Source: Hyphomicrobiales bacterium (lineage in GTDB: Bacteria > Pseudomonadota > Alphaproteobacteria > Rhizobiales > Rhizobiaceae). From it: DNA of 52,366 nucleotides. The notes below the pieces were generated by a model, which did no database searches, was not told the origin of the DNA, and was given only the letters and a program-made list of their open reading frames with translations. Below are positions 1 to 7,592 of the stretch, one piece after another (the stretch's first letter is position 1; each line of letters starts with the position of its first letter). The stretch is from contig UBTA01000034.1 of the NCBI GenBank assembly GCA_900468065.1, positions 1-52,366 on the forward strand. The letters run 5' to 3'. Position numbers and translations under genes: made by a program.

Positions 1-700
1 GCGAGCAAACACTGAGCCGGGAGGTCCGAGCGATGGGTTATCGCAAGCTTGCTGCAAGGCCCAAACATCACGCGCAAGACCCTCAAGCCATCGAGGATTT
101 TAAAAAAGTTTCCCCGCCGCAGTGGCAGAAATCGCCGCCGGAGCAGCGCAAGGAAAACGGGTAGAGATTTGGTTCGAAGACGAGGCCCGTATCGGGCAGA
201 AGAACAAGATCACGCGCCGCTGGGCAAGGCGGGGAACGCGGCCTTCCGCGCCGCATGATCAACGCACAAGATCGGCCTATATCTTCGGTGCCATCTGCCC
301 GATGCTTGGCAAGGCGGCAGCTCTCGTCATGCCGTGGTCCGACACCCACGCGATGACGCAGCACCTGGCGGAAATCGCCCGCCATGTTGACGAGGATGCG
401 CACGCCATCCTCATCATGGATCAGGCAGGCTGGCACATGTCCAATCATCTCGTCGTGCCTGAAAACATCACCATCCTACCACTCCCGCCGAAATCGCCGG
501 AGCTAAACCCAGTGGAAAACCTCTGGCACTTCATGCGCGAAAACTGGCTCTCGAACCGAGTCTTCAAATCATACGACGACATTGTCGATCACTGCTGTGA
601 TGCCTGGCGAAAGCTCGAAAGCCAGCCGTGGCGGATCATGTCCATCGGCCGCAGAGAATGGGCGAATGGGTTTTGATCAGTGAGGATCCGTATTAGTTGG
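1..700 (+). mobile_element. IS630-family insertion sequence, right-hand part
   Basis: The window opens inside an IS630-type element. Only the transposase and the stretch just after it are visible; the left end and its inverted repeat lie outside the window. The right boundary is not certain. It should fall shortly after the transposase stop at 676 and next to a TA dinucleotide, since IS630/Tc1 elements duplicate TA, but without the left inverted repeat the exact end cannot be fixed. Confidence 0.75.
3..676 (+). CDS. IS630 family DDE transposase in two frames, 5' end outside the window
   Basis: This transposase cuts and rejoins the IS630 element. The first part reads in one frame up to about 107 (ending AIEDFKK); the rest continues in the -1 frame from about 104 to the stop at 676 (FPAAVAEIAAG onward). 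The switch sits on a run of six A at 102-107. Many IS630 elements use programmed frameshifting at an A-rich site, so this is probably normal expression and not damage. The three acidic residues of the DDE site are visible: WFEDEARIG, LIMDQAGWH and SPELNPVENLW. The first frame would end at a TAG near 162. The N-terminal helix-turn-helix region is cut off by the window edge. Next comes a small minus-strand gene at 693-887. Confidence 0.85.
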
Positions 701-887
701 CTCGCAACTCTTGATCCATCGTAGCGACAACAAATGCTTGTCGCGCTTGCTCCGGCGTCATCTTGCGTTCCATCGCCAGACGACAGCACCGAGCGGCATT
801 CGCGCAGATGTTGCTGTTCGGACTGATCATGTGCCGGCTCAATATCTCGAAACGCCACCGCGAAGCTTGACGGTTACTGGTTGCCAC
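693..887 (-). CDS. Small hypothetical protein, possibly DUF982-like
   Basis: A 64-residue reading frame directly beside the IS630 element. Its C-terminal half (CANAARCCRLAMERKM, then TPEQARQAFVVA) has the Cys, Ala-rich helix and AR-AF pattern seen at the end of DUF982 proteins, which are common small proteins of rhizobia with no known function. The N-terminal half shows nothing recognisable, so it may be a shortened copy damaged by the nearby insertion. The resemblance is weak and made by eye. No clear ribosome binding site was seen for the first ATG. Confidence 0.35.
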   Translation of the reverse strand: MATSNRQASRWRFEILSRHMISPNSNICANAARCCRLAMERKMTPEQARQAFVVATMDQELRAN

Positions 888-980
888 TTAATTTCGGTGG
901 GATTACTGATCTCATTCGGGGGCATTTTGCTTTCCCTTAATCGTTCCGTGCGCGAAACGAAGGGCCGAGCGATTTGTTCC

Positions 981-1202
981 CTACGTGTTAGTTCTTCGTC
1001 CGTTTGGTGGCCCGATATGCAGAGCAATCGGGTGGGTGGACAAGGCTGTTTCGTCTGTTAATCCGCTTTGGAACAAACCTAAGAGCTGACTTGCGACCAT
1101 CAGCCCATCAATGCTATCCGGACGAATACTCAGTTCCCGGCAGCGGGCATCAATTGCGCGGCTCAATTTCTCCAGATCGTCGGAATCGAGAACCTCGAAC
1201 AT
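981..1202 (-). CDS. Small hypothetical protein
   Basis: A 73-residue protein if started at the ATG at 1202, which has a good ribosome binding site (GGGGAG) eight bases upstream; the longer frame from 1226 lacks one. It is soluble and begins MFEVLDSDDLEKLSRAID, with an acidic amphipathic N-terminal helix and a second helix (DGLMVASQLLGLFQSG). This layout is common in small rhizobial helical proteins of unknown role. No known motif was recognised. It faces the same way as the small gene at 693-887. Confidence 0.45.
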   Translation of the reverse strand: MFEVLDSDDLEKLSRAIDARCRELSIRPDSIDGLMVASQLLGLFQSGLTDETALSTHPIALHIGPPNGRRTNT

Positions 1203-1905
1203 GTTTTCACTCCCCAGCGAAACCACATCATGGGGAGAATATTGGAAGTTTTTCTCGGCTGCGCAAGAGGAAGTGAATATATGAATTGCATCGGTTCATT
1301 GTGGCTCGCGCGCGTAAAAGCGCCCGAAACGGTATGATACAGTCCGCCCCATTTATTCCGCCATTTTCATCCGACAACGGCGGGAAGGCATGAAAGAAGC
1401 TCTCATCGGCTGCTTGGGGCATCGAATTCCTTAGTCCCGTGTATGGCGAGATCGAGCCAGCTGGTAGCTGTCACTCCACGTCGACTTCGGTGAGTGTTGC
1501 GTAGATCGGTGCCGGGAAGCTCGGGGCGTCCAGCTTGACCGACAGGTCTTTGCGGTCAGCTTCGGCGCATCCCGAGCATGTGCTATCGCCTAGAAAATGG
1601 CCTCGAGGCTGCCTTTCGCCTGAACTCGCGCTGGCTAAAGCGGCACAGGGCGCATCCTCTCCTCGCAGCGCGCGATCCGAGACGATGATCCCCTTCACGA
1701 TCGGTCTTGGCTGGAGCTCGTATAGGCGCTGAAACGCCTCGGCTGACCTGGCGACAGATTGAACCGGCGCTGCAGGCTGCGGTCGCTTGCTTCTCGGAAG
1801 CGCCGGCGGGAGGAAGAGATGGGCCGGCAAGGGTTGGCCTGGCCGGGGTGAGAGAGGGTCCTGGTAGGTCCATCCGCTTCTCCGCTCTCCACCACAGGAC
1901 TCCCC
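1203..1905. other. About 700 bases without an intact gene
   Basis: Several open frames cross this stretch on both strands but none has a convincing ribosome binding site or recognisable protein. The only recognised content is the DUF736 tail on the minus strand at 1471-1557. The remainder is GC-rich sequence leading to the methylase/helicase remnant at 1906. Confidence 0.5.
1471..1557 (-). pseudogene. C-terminal remnant of a DUF736 protein
   Basis: The last 28 residues of this minus-strand frame include [19 protein letters not shown] followed by TEVDVE and a stop. This matches the C-terminal signature of DUF736 proteins (YLSVKLD, then a proline-rich PSF-API turn). The upstream residues of the same frame do not continue the family, so only the tail survives. 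An intact DUF736 gene lies at 6411-6734, but its sequence here differs (EEYLSVKLEAPEIGVIFGN), so this is a remnant of a different family member and not a simple duplicate. Confidence 0.5.
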
Positions 1906-2664
1906 ATGAAAGTGTTCTCTTCTCCGGCCACCGGCGGTGTGGCCAATTCCCTTCGGTCGACGACTGCACCGGAAGATGCCATTCGCGCTGGCCGAATTTA
2001 CCTTGCGGCAGGCCAGTTGCTACCCTTCCTCGAGTGCGGCCAGACCGCCGATGCGAACGATCCACGCGATTTCATCACGCGCACGTTGAAAGGCACGGAC
2101 GCCGAAGGTTTTGGGCTCTGGAAAGACGCCTACGAGGTTTGCGAGGCGGAGCGAGTTATGTTTCTGCGCAAGTTCGGCTCGGCGATACAGGCGCGGACAC
2201 GCTCACTATCCTCGATGCTGGCGATGGTGAGCAACGTCGCGCGGCTCCTGCGGTCGCACGCGCGCCGATCCGACGAAAGCCAGTTGCTGCAGCAGCTCTC
2301 GATCCCGATGCCGCTTGCCTATGTCGCGGCCCGTGCCGCCGGTATCAGGCCCGACGATCTCGTGCTGGAACCCTCGGCTGGAACCGGTCTGCTGGCGATC
2401 TTCGCCGAAATCGGCCGCGCCCGTCTGGCGCTGAACGAATATGCCCGCGTCCGTGGATTGCTTTTGGAGGGCCTGTTTCCCGATGGCAGTGTGACAAGGC
2501 ATGGTGCTGCGCATATGCGTGAATGGTTGAAGGTGATCGGGTTGTTTTGCGAGATCATCGCCGGGAAAACCCGGTTCTTCGTGCCGATGACGTGGGAAGG
2601 ACCAACGATCCTATCGCACCTGATGGGGCGGTATCGCTTGGTCGATGTTGACCGTCGTCATTGA
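1906..2664 (+). pseudogene. Strawberry-notch-type methylase/helicase with a large internal deletion
   Basis: The 252-residue frame looks like the two ends of a protein that in rhizobial plasmids is usually around 1,400-1,500 residues: a SAM-dependent methyltransferase followed by a DEAD-type (strawberry-notch-like) helicase. Residues 1 to about 190 match the start of that family, including LVLEPSAGTGLLAIFAE, the SAM-binding motif. From about residue 195 (MREWLKVIGLFCEII, then FVPMTWEGPTILSHLM) the sequence resembles the extreme C-terminus of the helicase part. The catalytic NPPF-type motif and all helicase motifs are missing. The frame is kept, so a short protein might still be made, but it cannot be a working methylase or helicase. 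The assignment of the tail is from memory of the family. Confidence 0.6.
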
Positions 2665-2675
2665 GGGGACCGATC

Positions 2676-3728
2676 ATGCTGTCCGCTTCAGAGCTGGCGT
2701 GCCGTCTTGCGCAACATGCCGAATTGGTCTGCCGCCAATATCTGTCCGCCGGCGCGCGCGCCGGCAACTACTGGATTGTCGGCGATGTCGCCAACAACAA
2801 AGGCCGTTCGCTCTATGTACATCTGACTGGGCCGCGCAGGGGGAAGTGGACGGATGCGGCCACCGGTGAGTACGGCGATCTCCTCGACCTGGTTCGTGAG
2901 ACCTGCGGCCTTGTGGATTTCCGTGACGTTGCCGAAGAGGCCCGGCGTTTCCTCAGCTTGCCGCAGCCGCAATCGAGACCAGCCGGCCCGTATGAGCCAA
3001 CGCACAGCCCGCCAGTCAGCCGATCCGCCTGTGAGCGAGCACGCCGGCTGTTTTCAATGGGTGGGCCGCTGCATGGGACGCTGGCGGACGCCTATCTGCG
3101 TCAGCGCGGTATCCTGCAGGCGTCCGCGCATGCGGCGCTCCGCTTCCATCCGTCCTGCTATTATCGGGATCTTGTGAGTGGCACGACAACGAGCTACCCC
3201 GCCCTGATCGCCGCCGTCACCGATGGATCGGGCATGATCACCGGCGTGCACCGCACGTATCTGGCTGCGTCCGGACTCATTCCGGAGGGCGGCGGAAAAG
3301 CGCCGGTCGACGATCCCCGTCGCGCCCTTGGCCGCCTTCTCGGCAACGCGGTGCGCTTTCGCATGCCGGTCAATGCGCCAGTCCCGGTCATAGTCGCGGG
3401 CGAGGGCCTCGAAACCATGCTCTCGCTTTCACGGGTGATGCCTGACATGCCGCTGGTTGCGGCGCTCACCGCAAACCACCTCGCCGCCTTCCGGTTTCCT
3501 CCCGGCGGCGTGCGCCTCTACATCGCCGCCGACGCTGATGCTGCCGGCCGCCATGGTATCGAGGGCCTGAGCCGCCGCGCGCAGGTCGCTGGCATCCTGC
3601 CGCTGGTCATCGAGCCCGAACTCGGCGACTTTAACGACGACCTGCGGCGCCTGGGGCCGGACCGGCTGACGGAGCGATTGCGCGCGCAACTCGTCCCGGA
3701 AGACGCGCTGGCGTTTCTCCCGACTTGA
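2676..3728 (+). CDS. Toprim domain plasmid protein (DUF7146/primase-like)
   Basis: A 350-residue protein with the layout of plasmid Toprim proteins. An N-terminal region reminiscent of a primase zinc-finger module (GNYWIVGDVANNKGRSLYVH, then GKWTDAATGEYGDLLDLV) is followed by a Toprim fold in the last third, with the catalytic glutamate in VIVAGEGLETMLSLS and the acidic pair in LYIAADADAAGRHG. Toprim domains bind metal and act in primases and topoisomerases; the precise role of this plasmid family is unknown, though help in plasmid replication or transfer is likely. The ATG at 2676 is chosen because GAGGGGACC lies just before it; the in-frame ATG at 2661 overlaps the preceding frame. It follows the deleted methylase/helicase by 11 bases, as in the usual plasmid gene order. 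Confidence 0.8.
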   Translation: MLSASELACRLAQHAELVCRQYLSAGARAGNYWIVGDVANNKGRSLYVHLTGPRRGKWTDAATGEYGDLLDLVRETCGLVDFRDVAEEARRFLSLPQPQSRPAGPYEPTHSPPVSRSACERARRLFSMGGPLHGTLADAYLRQRGILQASAHAALRFHPSCYYRDLVSGTTTSYPALIAAVTDGSGMITGVHRTYLAASGLIPEGGGKAPVDDPRRALGRLLGNAVRFRMPVNAPVPVIVAGEGLETMLSLSRVMPDMPLVAALTANHLAAFRFPPGGVRLYIAADADAAGRHGIEGLSRRAQVAGILPLVIEPELGDFNDDLRRLGPDRLTERLRAQLVPEDALAFLPT

Positions 3729-4107
3729 GGGGCGGGTAGAGGGAGATGGTTGCGGCCGGGAACCGCCCTGGGCGGCAGAAACTTTGTCTCGTCCGCCGGG
3801 GAGGACCGCGTCCGCAGCCTGCCGAGAAGCGACCCCTACCACGCGCCATCCGGCCCTTCTGCGGGTCAGTCAGGTTTCTTCCCCGCGCCGGCCGCCTTTT
3901 GCGTATCGGCTATTCCGCAAACCGGTCCCCGGTTTCGGGCCGGTACGCCATGCCGGCGCTCCTCGCGGTTGCAAGAAACCCTCCTGTTCCCGCCCGGCGC
4001 TTCGCTGGGCCGCTTCGCTACGCTTGCGGTTCCGGACCGTCCGTCGCTTGGGAGGGGATCGTCGCCAGGCCGCGAGAGGCGCGGCCCCTATCCGAAGGAG
4101 ACGAGAC
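3729..4107. other. 379-base gap before the DUF2493 gene
   Basis: Very GC-rich, with repeated CGCTTCGCT-like words around 3995-4025. A Shine-Dalgarno sequence (GAAGGAGA) at its end belongs to the next gene. The long open frames across it are in-frame extensions or shadows of the DUF2493 gene and have no start signal. Nothing else recognised. Confidence 0.5.
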
Positions 4108-5049
4108 ATGAACCTGACTGCACCCCTCGACGATGGCTTTGAGCCTCACCACGCATCCTCGCCCACCGACCGCTTCATCTACGAAATGCAGCTCTACGGC
4201 CACCGTCCTCTCCAGGACGAGCCCGACCCGCGGGGACTGCCGGAGGAGCCGGTCGTCCAGTCGGCCATCACCGCCATCTTCGACGCCTTCGCCGAAATGC
4301 TCGGCGACACCAGGCTAGAACCCGACCTCGAAGACCTGCTGTGGTCGGGCGTCAATCTCTTTCACCGCGCCGGCGAGCGCATCCAGCGCGAACTGCAGCG
4401 CAACGAGGACGCGCAGCGCAACGGGCAGCAGGAGCAGGACGGCTCCGAGGTGAAAAGCGTCGAGCTCGAACGTCTCATCGCCGAAGGCATCACACTGCTG
4501 GAGCGCCGCAACGCCTTCGAATTCATGCGCGACTATGCCGCTGACCTGTTCGAGGCTGAGACCGGTTCGACCTGGCGTCCGCGCACCGGCTCGAAGGTCA
4601 GCCACGCCAACATGACGGCGGCGATGATCGACAGCCGCGATTTTCTATCCGCCCGCCGCCACGCCGAGGCCGAGGTGCTGATCCCGGCCGGCACCAAGAT
4701 CGCCTTCTCCGGCGGGATGGACTACAACGATCACGAACGCATCTTTGATGCGCTTGATCGCGCCCGCGCCAAATTCCCGGACATGGTCCTGCTGCACGGC
4801 GGTTCGCCGAAGGGCGCCGAATGCATTGCCGCCTGCTGGGCCGAAAACCGCAAGGTGACCCAGATCAGCTTCAAGCCGAACTGGACAAAGCACGCCAAGG
4901 CCGCGCCTTTCCGCCGCAACGACGACATGCTCTCAATCATGCCTGCCGGCGTCATCATCTTCCCGGGCTCCGGCATCACCGGCAATCTCGCCGACAAAAG
5001 CCGCCGGCTCGGCATCCCGGTCTGGCGCTTTGGAGGGGATGGCGCGTGA
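4108..5049 (+). CDS. DUF2493 domain protein (SLOG/DprA-like nucleotide-binding fold)
   Basis: A 313-residue plasmid protein. The N-terminal 170 residues are helical and charged (GERIQRELQRNEDAQRNGQQ). The C-terminal DUF2493 domain carries the Rossmann-type nucleotide-binding features of the SLOG superfamily: IAFSGGMDYNDHERIFDALD, LLHGGSPKGAECIAACWA and VIIFPGSGITGNLADKSRR. SLOG domains bind nucleotides or nucleotide-like ligands; no function is established for this plasmid branch. The start at 4108 is supported by GAAGGAGACGAGAC directly upstream; the frame is open for a further 324 bases upstream, but that extension is GC-rich filler. It sits between the Toprim gene and a toxin-antitoxin pair, a normal setting for rhizobial plasmid cargo. 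Confidence 0.85.
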   Translation: MNLTAPLDDGFEPHHASSPTDRFIYEMQLYGHRPLQDEPDPRGLPEEPVVQSAITAIFDAFAEMLGDTRLEPDLEDLLWSGVNLFHRAGERIQRELQRNEDAQRNGQQEQDGSEVKSVELERLIAEGITLLERRNAFEFMRDYAADLFEAETGSTWRPRTGSKVSHANMTAAMIDSRDFLSARRHAEAEVLIPAGTKIAFSGGMDYNDHERIFDALDRARAKFPDMVLLHGGSPKGAECIAACWAENRKVTQISFKPNWTKHAKAAPFRRNDDMLSIMPAGVIIFPGSGITGNLADKSRRLGIPVWRFGGDGA

Positions 5050-5111
5050 GCGCTGTTTTCTTGCAAATATGGAGAATATGGATATGATGGAGTCAAAGGA
5101 GCACCCATGCC

Positions 5112-5372
5112 ATGCGACAGTTCACGACAGGTGATCTCAACAAACAGGTAGGCGATGTCACCGACGCCGCCAGCCGCGAACCAATTGTTCTCACCCGGCA
5201 CAATAAACCCCGTTTCGTTCTTATGAGCTATGACCACTATGAGCGGATGCGAACCGGATCCGATCCGCGTCGCGCCTACAGCGTCTCGGACATGCCAAAG
5301 GAACACGAGGAACTGTTCGGCGAGGCTATCGAACGGCTGGCGCGGGGCGAGGGCTATGACGATGAGCCATGA
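5112..5372 (+). CDS. Antitoxin, Phd/YefM family
   Basis: An 86-residue protein with the Phd/YefM N-terminal DNA-binding fold: FTTGDLNKQVGDVTDAA, then EPIVLTRHNKPRFVLMSYDH. The acidic C-terminal tail (ERLARGEGYDDEP) is the kind of disordered segment that wraps the toxin. It should neutralise the protein encoded immediately downstream and repress the shared promoter. AAGGAG at 5096-5101 serves the ATG at 5112. The stop codon overlaps the toxin start, which points to translational coupling. Such pairs usually stabilise a plasmid by killing cells that lose it. Confidence 0.85.
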   Translation: MRQFTTGDLNKQVGDVTDAASREPIVLTRHNKPRFVLMSYDHYERMRTGSDPRRAYSVSDMPKEHEELFGEAIERLARGEGYDDEP

Positions 5373-5766
5373 GTTTCGTCCCGGCGAGGTGATCGCCTAT
5401 CCTTATCTCTGGGCATGGCAACACCAGCGCGGTGAGACCGAAGGACGAAAGCCAAGTCCCGTCTGTGTCGTCGTCGCGGTTCGCAGCGCGCGTGACGGGC
5501 AGACGCACCTTGCCCTTCTTGCAATCACCACGCAGCCGCCGCAGACCGGACGGCTTGCGCTTGAGATTCCGGAGATCGAGCGCCAAAGAGCCGGGCTCGG
5601 CGATCTCAAGCAGAGCTGGATTGTCGTTGACGAATACAATTACGATATCGCCGAGCGCTCCTGGTACATCGAACCGGGGCAGGCGATGCTTGGCCGTTTT
5701 AGCAAGCCGTTTATGATGAAGGTCGTTGCCCTGTTCGCCGAGGCGAGAGGCAAGCCCGGCCGCTAG
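5356..5766 (+). CDS. Putative toxin partner of the Phd antitoxin (PemK/MazF-like)
   Basis: A 136-residue protein starting inside the end of the antitoxin gene (ATG at 5356, with a second ATG at 5362). The N-terminal part FRPGEVIAYPYLWAWQH followed by KPSPVCVVV resembles the beta-barrel opening of PemK/MazF/CcdB-type toxins, where a KxRPxxVV-like strand is typical. The sequence ends in a helix (GRFSKPFMMKVVALFAEA). If it is PemK-like it would cut RNA; a CcdB-like gyrase poison would share the fold, and catalytic residues cannot be placed with confidence. Its role as toxin is inferred mainly from position, size and overlap with a clear Phd antitoxin. Confidence 0.65.
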   Translation: MTMSHEFRPGEVIAYPYLWAWQHQRGETEGRKPSPVCVVVAVRSARDGQTHLALLAITTQPPQTGRLALEIPEIERQRAGLGDLKQSWIVVDEYNYDIAERSWYIEPGQAMLGRFSKPFMMKVVALFAEARGKPGR

Positions 5767-5822
5767 GTCAGTCGCACCGATTAGAGACCCGTATTTAGTT
5801 TTGTCGCGCTTCCGCTGCTGAA

Positions 5823-6350
5823 CTACTCCGATGGCCTGGCGTTTCGCTTCTGAGAGACAGGCATGCGCGGAAAGCCGTCGGTCACGCCGGCCCGCTGGTT
5901 CGGTGGACTGGCGGCAGCCAGATCGTCCGCGTTGATCGCTATCGCCGATCCGCCGTGGGCGGAGGCAAGATCGGCAATCACCACCGCGGCTGTGAACGGC
6001 CGGCCAGCTGCGACAGTGGACATCCTCGTGATGTGTGTACGTGCGGCGAAGCAGCCGACGCCGATTTCCAACAAGCCCGTGAGAATGGTGGAGGTGACCC
6101 GCGGGATCTCTGTCTTGCCCTCGGTAAGCGCCCGGCGGGCGGGGCCGCTGACCTTGATCGTGCGGGTTCCCCATGCAAGCCCGCATTCCGGGCACGGGTC
6201 GCAAGCGGCTGGCCGATCGATGTGCGTCTCGGTTCTGCGGTTACATCTAGAGCCATTCCCTTTCCATGTCGCCTTTGTAGGCAACCCCCGGCCTAGTGCG
6301 GTCAACCCCGGAGGGGTTCGCCCTCGCTTAAGCTCGGTGACCGCGGCCAA
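5823..6350 (-). CDS. Uncertain ORF; strand undecided
   Basis: Between the toxin and DUF736 genes both strands are open with the same GC-rich third position, so codon use does not decide the strand. The minus frame is slightly favoured because it holds a zinc-ribbon-like cluster (CDPCPECGLAWG) and a protein-like tail (RPFTAAVVIADLASAHGG). The competing plus frame begins at 5863. Neither has a convincing ribosome binding site or known family. The N-terminal part of this frame overlaps the hairpin leader of DUF736 and is probably not translated. It may be a decayed gene. Confidence 0.2.
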   Translation of the reverse strand: MAAVTELKRGRTPPGLTALGRGLPTKATWKGNGSRCNRRTETHIDRPAACDPCPECGLAWGTRTIKVSGPARRALTEGKTEIPRVTSTILTGLLEIGVGCFAARTHITRMSTVAAGRPFTAAVVIADLASAHGGSAIAINADDLAAASPPNQRAGVTDGFPRMPVSQKRNARPSE

Positions 6351-6390
6351 AGGCCGCCTTCTTTGGCGCCATCGGGAATGGTTCCCGATG
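6304..6390 (+). promoter_or_regulatory. Triple-hairpin leader upstream of DUF736
   Basis: Three perfect inverted repeats, each closing on a three-base loop, lie within 87 bases just before the DUF736 ribosome binding site: AACCCC-GGA-GGGGTT at 6304-6318, GCGGCC-AAA-GGCCGC at 6343-6357, and CATCGGGAA-TGG-TTCCCGATG at 6370-6390. None is followed by a T run, so they are not simple terminators. They could act in the mRNA leader (stability or translation control) or as paired protein binding sites on DNA. Confidence 0.5.
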
Positions 6391-6410
6391 CAACCGAAGG
6401 AGACAACACA

Positions 6411-6734
6411 ATGGCCACCACGATCGCAACCCTGACCGAAAAGACCGACGGCTCACTCGAAGGCATCTTCGCCACGATCAAGGTCAACGCCCCGATCGCC
6501 CTGATCCCGAACGCTCAGAAGGCAAGCGAGGGCGCCCCCGACTACCGCATCATCCACCGCCGCACCGGCTTCGAGATCGGCGCCGGCTGGTACCGCAACT
6601 CGCAGCGCACCGGCGAGGAATATCTCTCGGTGAAGCTGGAGGCTCCGGAGATCGGTGTAATCTTCGGCAACGTTGCTCCCGCCCCCGGCGGTGAGACGAA
6701 CCGCAAGGTCATCCTCTGGAACGACCCGGCCTGA
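6411..6734 (+). CDS. DUF736 family protein
   Basis: A 107-residue protein of the DUF736 family, small plasmid-borne proteins very common in alphaproteobacteria. Recognisable parts are GSLEGIFATIKVNAPIALIP, IIHRRTGFEIGAGWYRN, the core EEYLSVKLEAP and the ending KVILWNDPA. The family is thought to be a compact beta-rich fold; its function is unknown. The start at 6411 follows AAGGAGACAACACA. A strong hairpin at 6746-6772 follows the stop, and a broken DUF2958 gene comes next, a frequent neighbour of DUF736 on rhizobial plasmids. Confidence 0.9.
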   Translation: MATTIATLTEKTDGSLEGIFATIKVNAPIALIPNAQKASEGAPDYRIIHRRTGFEIGAGWYRNSQRTGEEYLSVKLEAPEIGVIFGNVAPAPGGETNRKVILWNDPA

Positions 6735-6745
6735 GCGACGCATGC

Positions 6746-6772
6746 ACCGGCCCCGCGGTGAGCGGGGCCGGT
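6746..6772 (+). terminator. Strong GC hairpin after DUF736
   Basis: ACCGGCCCCGC and its exact complement GCGGGGCCGGT enclose a five-base loop, 11 bases after the DUF736 stop. The stem is very stable, but no T run follows, so it may protect the 3' end of the message or act with Rho instead of being a classical intrinsic terminator. Confidence 0.6.
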
Positions 6773-6807
6773 CACTTCAGATCCCTCGTTATCCCTGGAG
6801 AACTCTG

Positions 6808-7151
6808 ATGCAACTCATCACCGATGAAATCCGCACTGCCCTTATCGCCAACGGCCAGCGCTTCAAACCAATCCGGACTTTGATCCGCATCCGGTCGTCA
6901 AGCTGTTCACGCCCGACGCGGCCGCTACCTGGCTCATCGCCTCCGCCGAACCCGAAGATCTCGATCTGCTCTTCGGGCTTTGCGACCTGGGAGTAGGGTT
7001 TCCGGAGCTCGGCTCCGTTCTCCTCTCAGAGATCGGTTCCGTTCGCGGACGCCTCGGGCTGCGCGTTGAACGGGATCTCGCCTTTCAGGCGGACCGGCCG
7101 ATTTCCGCCTATGCTAAGCTGGCGATGGCGACGAGAGCGATCGTCGCCTGA
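6808..7151 (+). pseudogene. DUF2958 family protein, broken by a one-base deletion
   Basis: The ATG at 6808 begins MQLITDEIRTALIANGQRFK, the normal start of DUF2958 proteins, but the frame is lost just after the sixth lysine-proline position. Restoring one A at 6870/6871 gives KPNPDFDPHPVVKLFTPDA, then LFGLCDLGVGFPELGSVLL and an open frame to the TGA at 7149-7151, about 114 residues, the normal family length. Thus the whole gene is present apart from a single missing A in a short A run. DUF2958 proteins are small plasmid proteins of unknown function. An intrinsic terminator follows at once, which supports this as a once-functional unit. Confidence 0.85.
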
Positions 7152-7163
7152 CGCCGTGAGTTG

Positions 7164-7198
7164 AAAAGGGCCGCAGTCACCGGGTTGCGGCCCTTTTT
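7164..7198 (+). terminator. Rho-independent terminator
   Basis: A 12-base stem (AAAAGGGCCGCA pairing with TGCGGCCCTTTT) and a ten-base loop end in a run of five T, 12 bases after the DUF2958 stop. The A tract before the stem means it could also work for the opposing minus-strand HU pseudogene. Confidence 0.85.
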
Positions 7199-7220
7199 CC
7201 TTGTGTCGTCCTGTCGAGGA

Positions 7221-7499
7221 TCACTTATTGACCGCATCCTTCAGCGCCTTGGCAGGCGCAAAGGTCAGTTTCTGTGCTGCCACCACCTTGATCGTGGCAC
7301 CCGTTGCTGAATTGCGCGCCTGGCGCTCAGGCGTGTCCTTCAACGTGAATTTGCCAAAACCGGGCAGCGAAGTCTCATTGCCGGCAAGGGAGGCTTCGGT
7401 GATTCCAGGGATTATCGCCTCGACAACAACCTTGCCCTAAACCTTGGTCAGGCCATGCTGACTTACGATCTTCCCTGCGATTTCGTCGGTGGTGGTCAT
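7221..7499 (-). pseudogene. HU family DNA-binding protein with an in-frame stop
   Basis: Read on the minus strand from the ATG at 7499, which has a GAGGAG site before it, this is a full-length 92-codon HU/HupB gene: MTTTDEIAGKIVSQHGLTKV, then KVVVEAIIPGITEASLAGNE, the conserved LPGFGKFTLKDTPERQARN and TIKVVAAQKLTFAPAKALK. Codon 21 is TAG (CTA at 7437-7439). In homologues this place is usually a polar residue such as glutamine (KxQGK), so a CAG-to-TAG change is the simplest explanation. HU proteins bend and compact DNA as dimers. Without suppression, only a 20-residue peptide would be made. The rest of the gene, including the DNA-binding arm, is undamaged, which suggests a recent mutation. Confidence 0.9.
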
Positions 7500-7592
7500 G
7501 GTAACTCCTCATTGGATGGAGAAAACATTTTCACCAAGCCCCGACATTGTCACGGTGCGGATGCACCTTAGGCTGGCCAGCGAGAGCATCCC

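Noticed and set aside
102..107. Frame break in the IS630 transposase
   Set aside because: The break falls on a run of six A where this family is known to use frameshifting, and both halves are normal, so it is not counted as damage.
1707..2522. Long plus-strand frame of 271 codons
   Set aside because: It is Arg/Pro-rich and lies over the methylase remnant in another frame, which has recognisable motifs; this is a GC-rich shadow.
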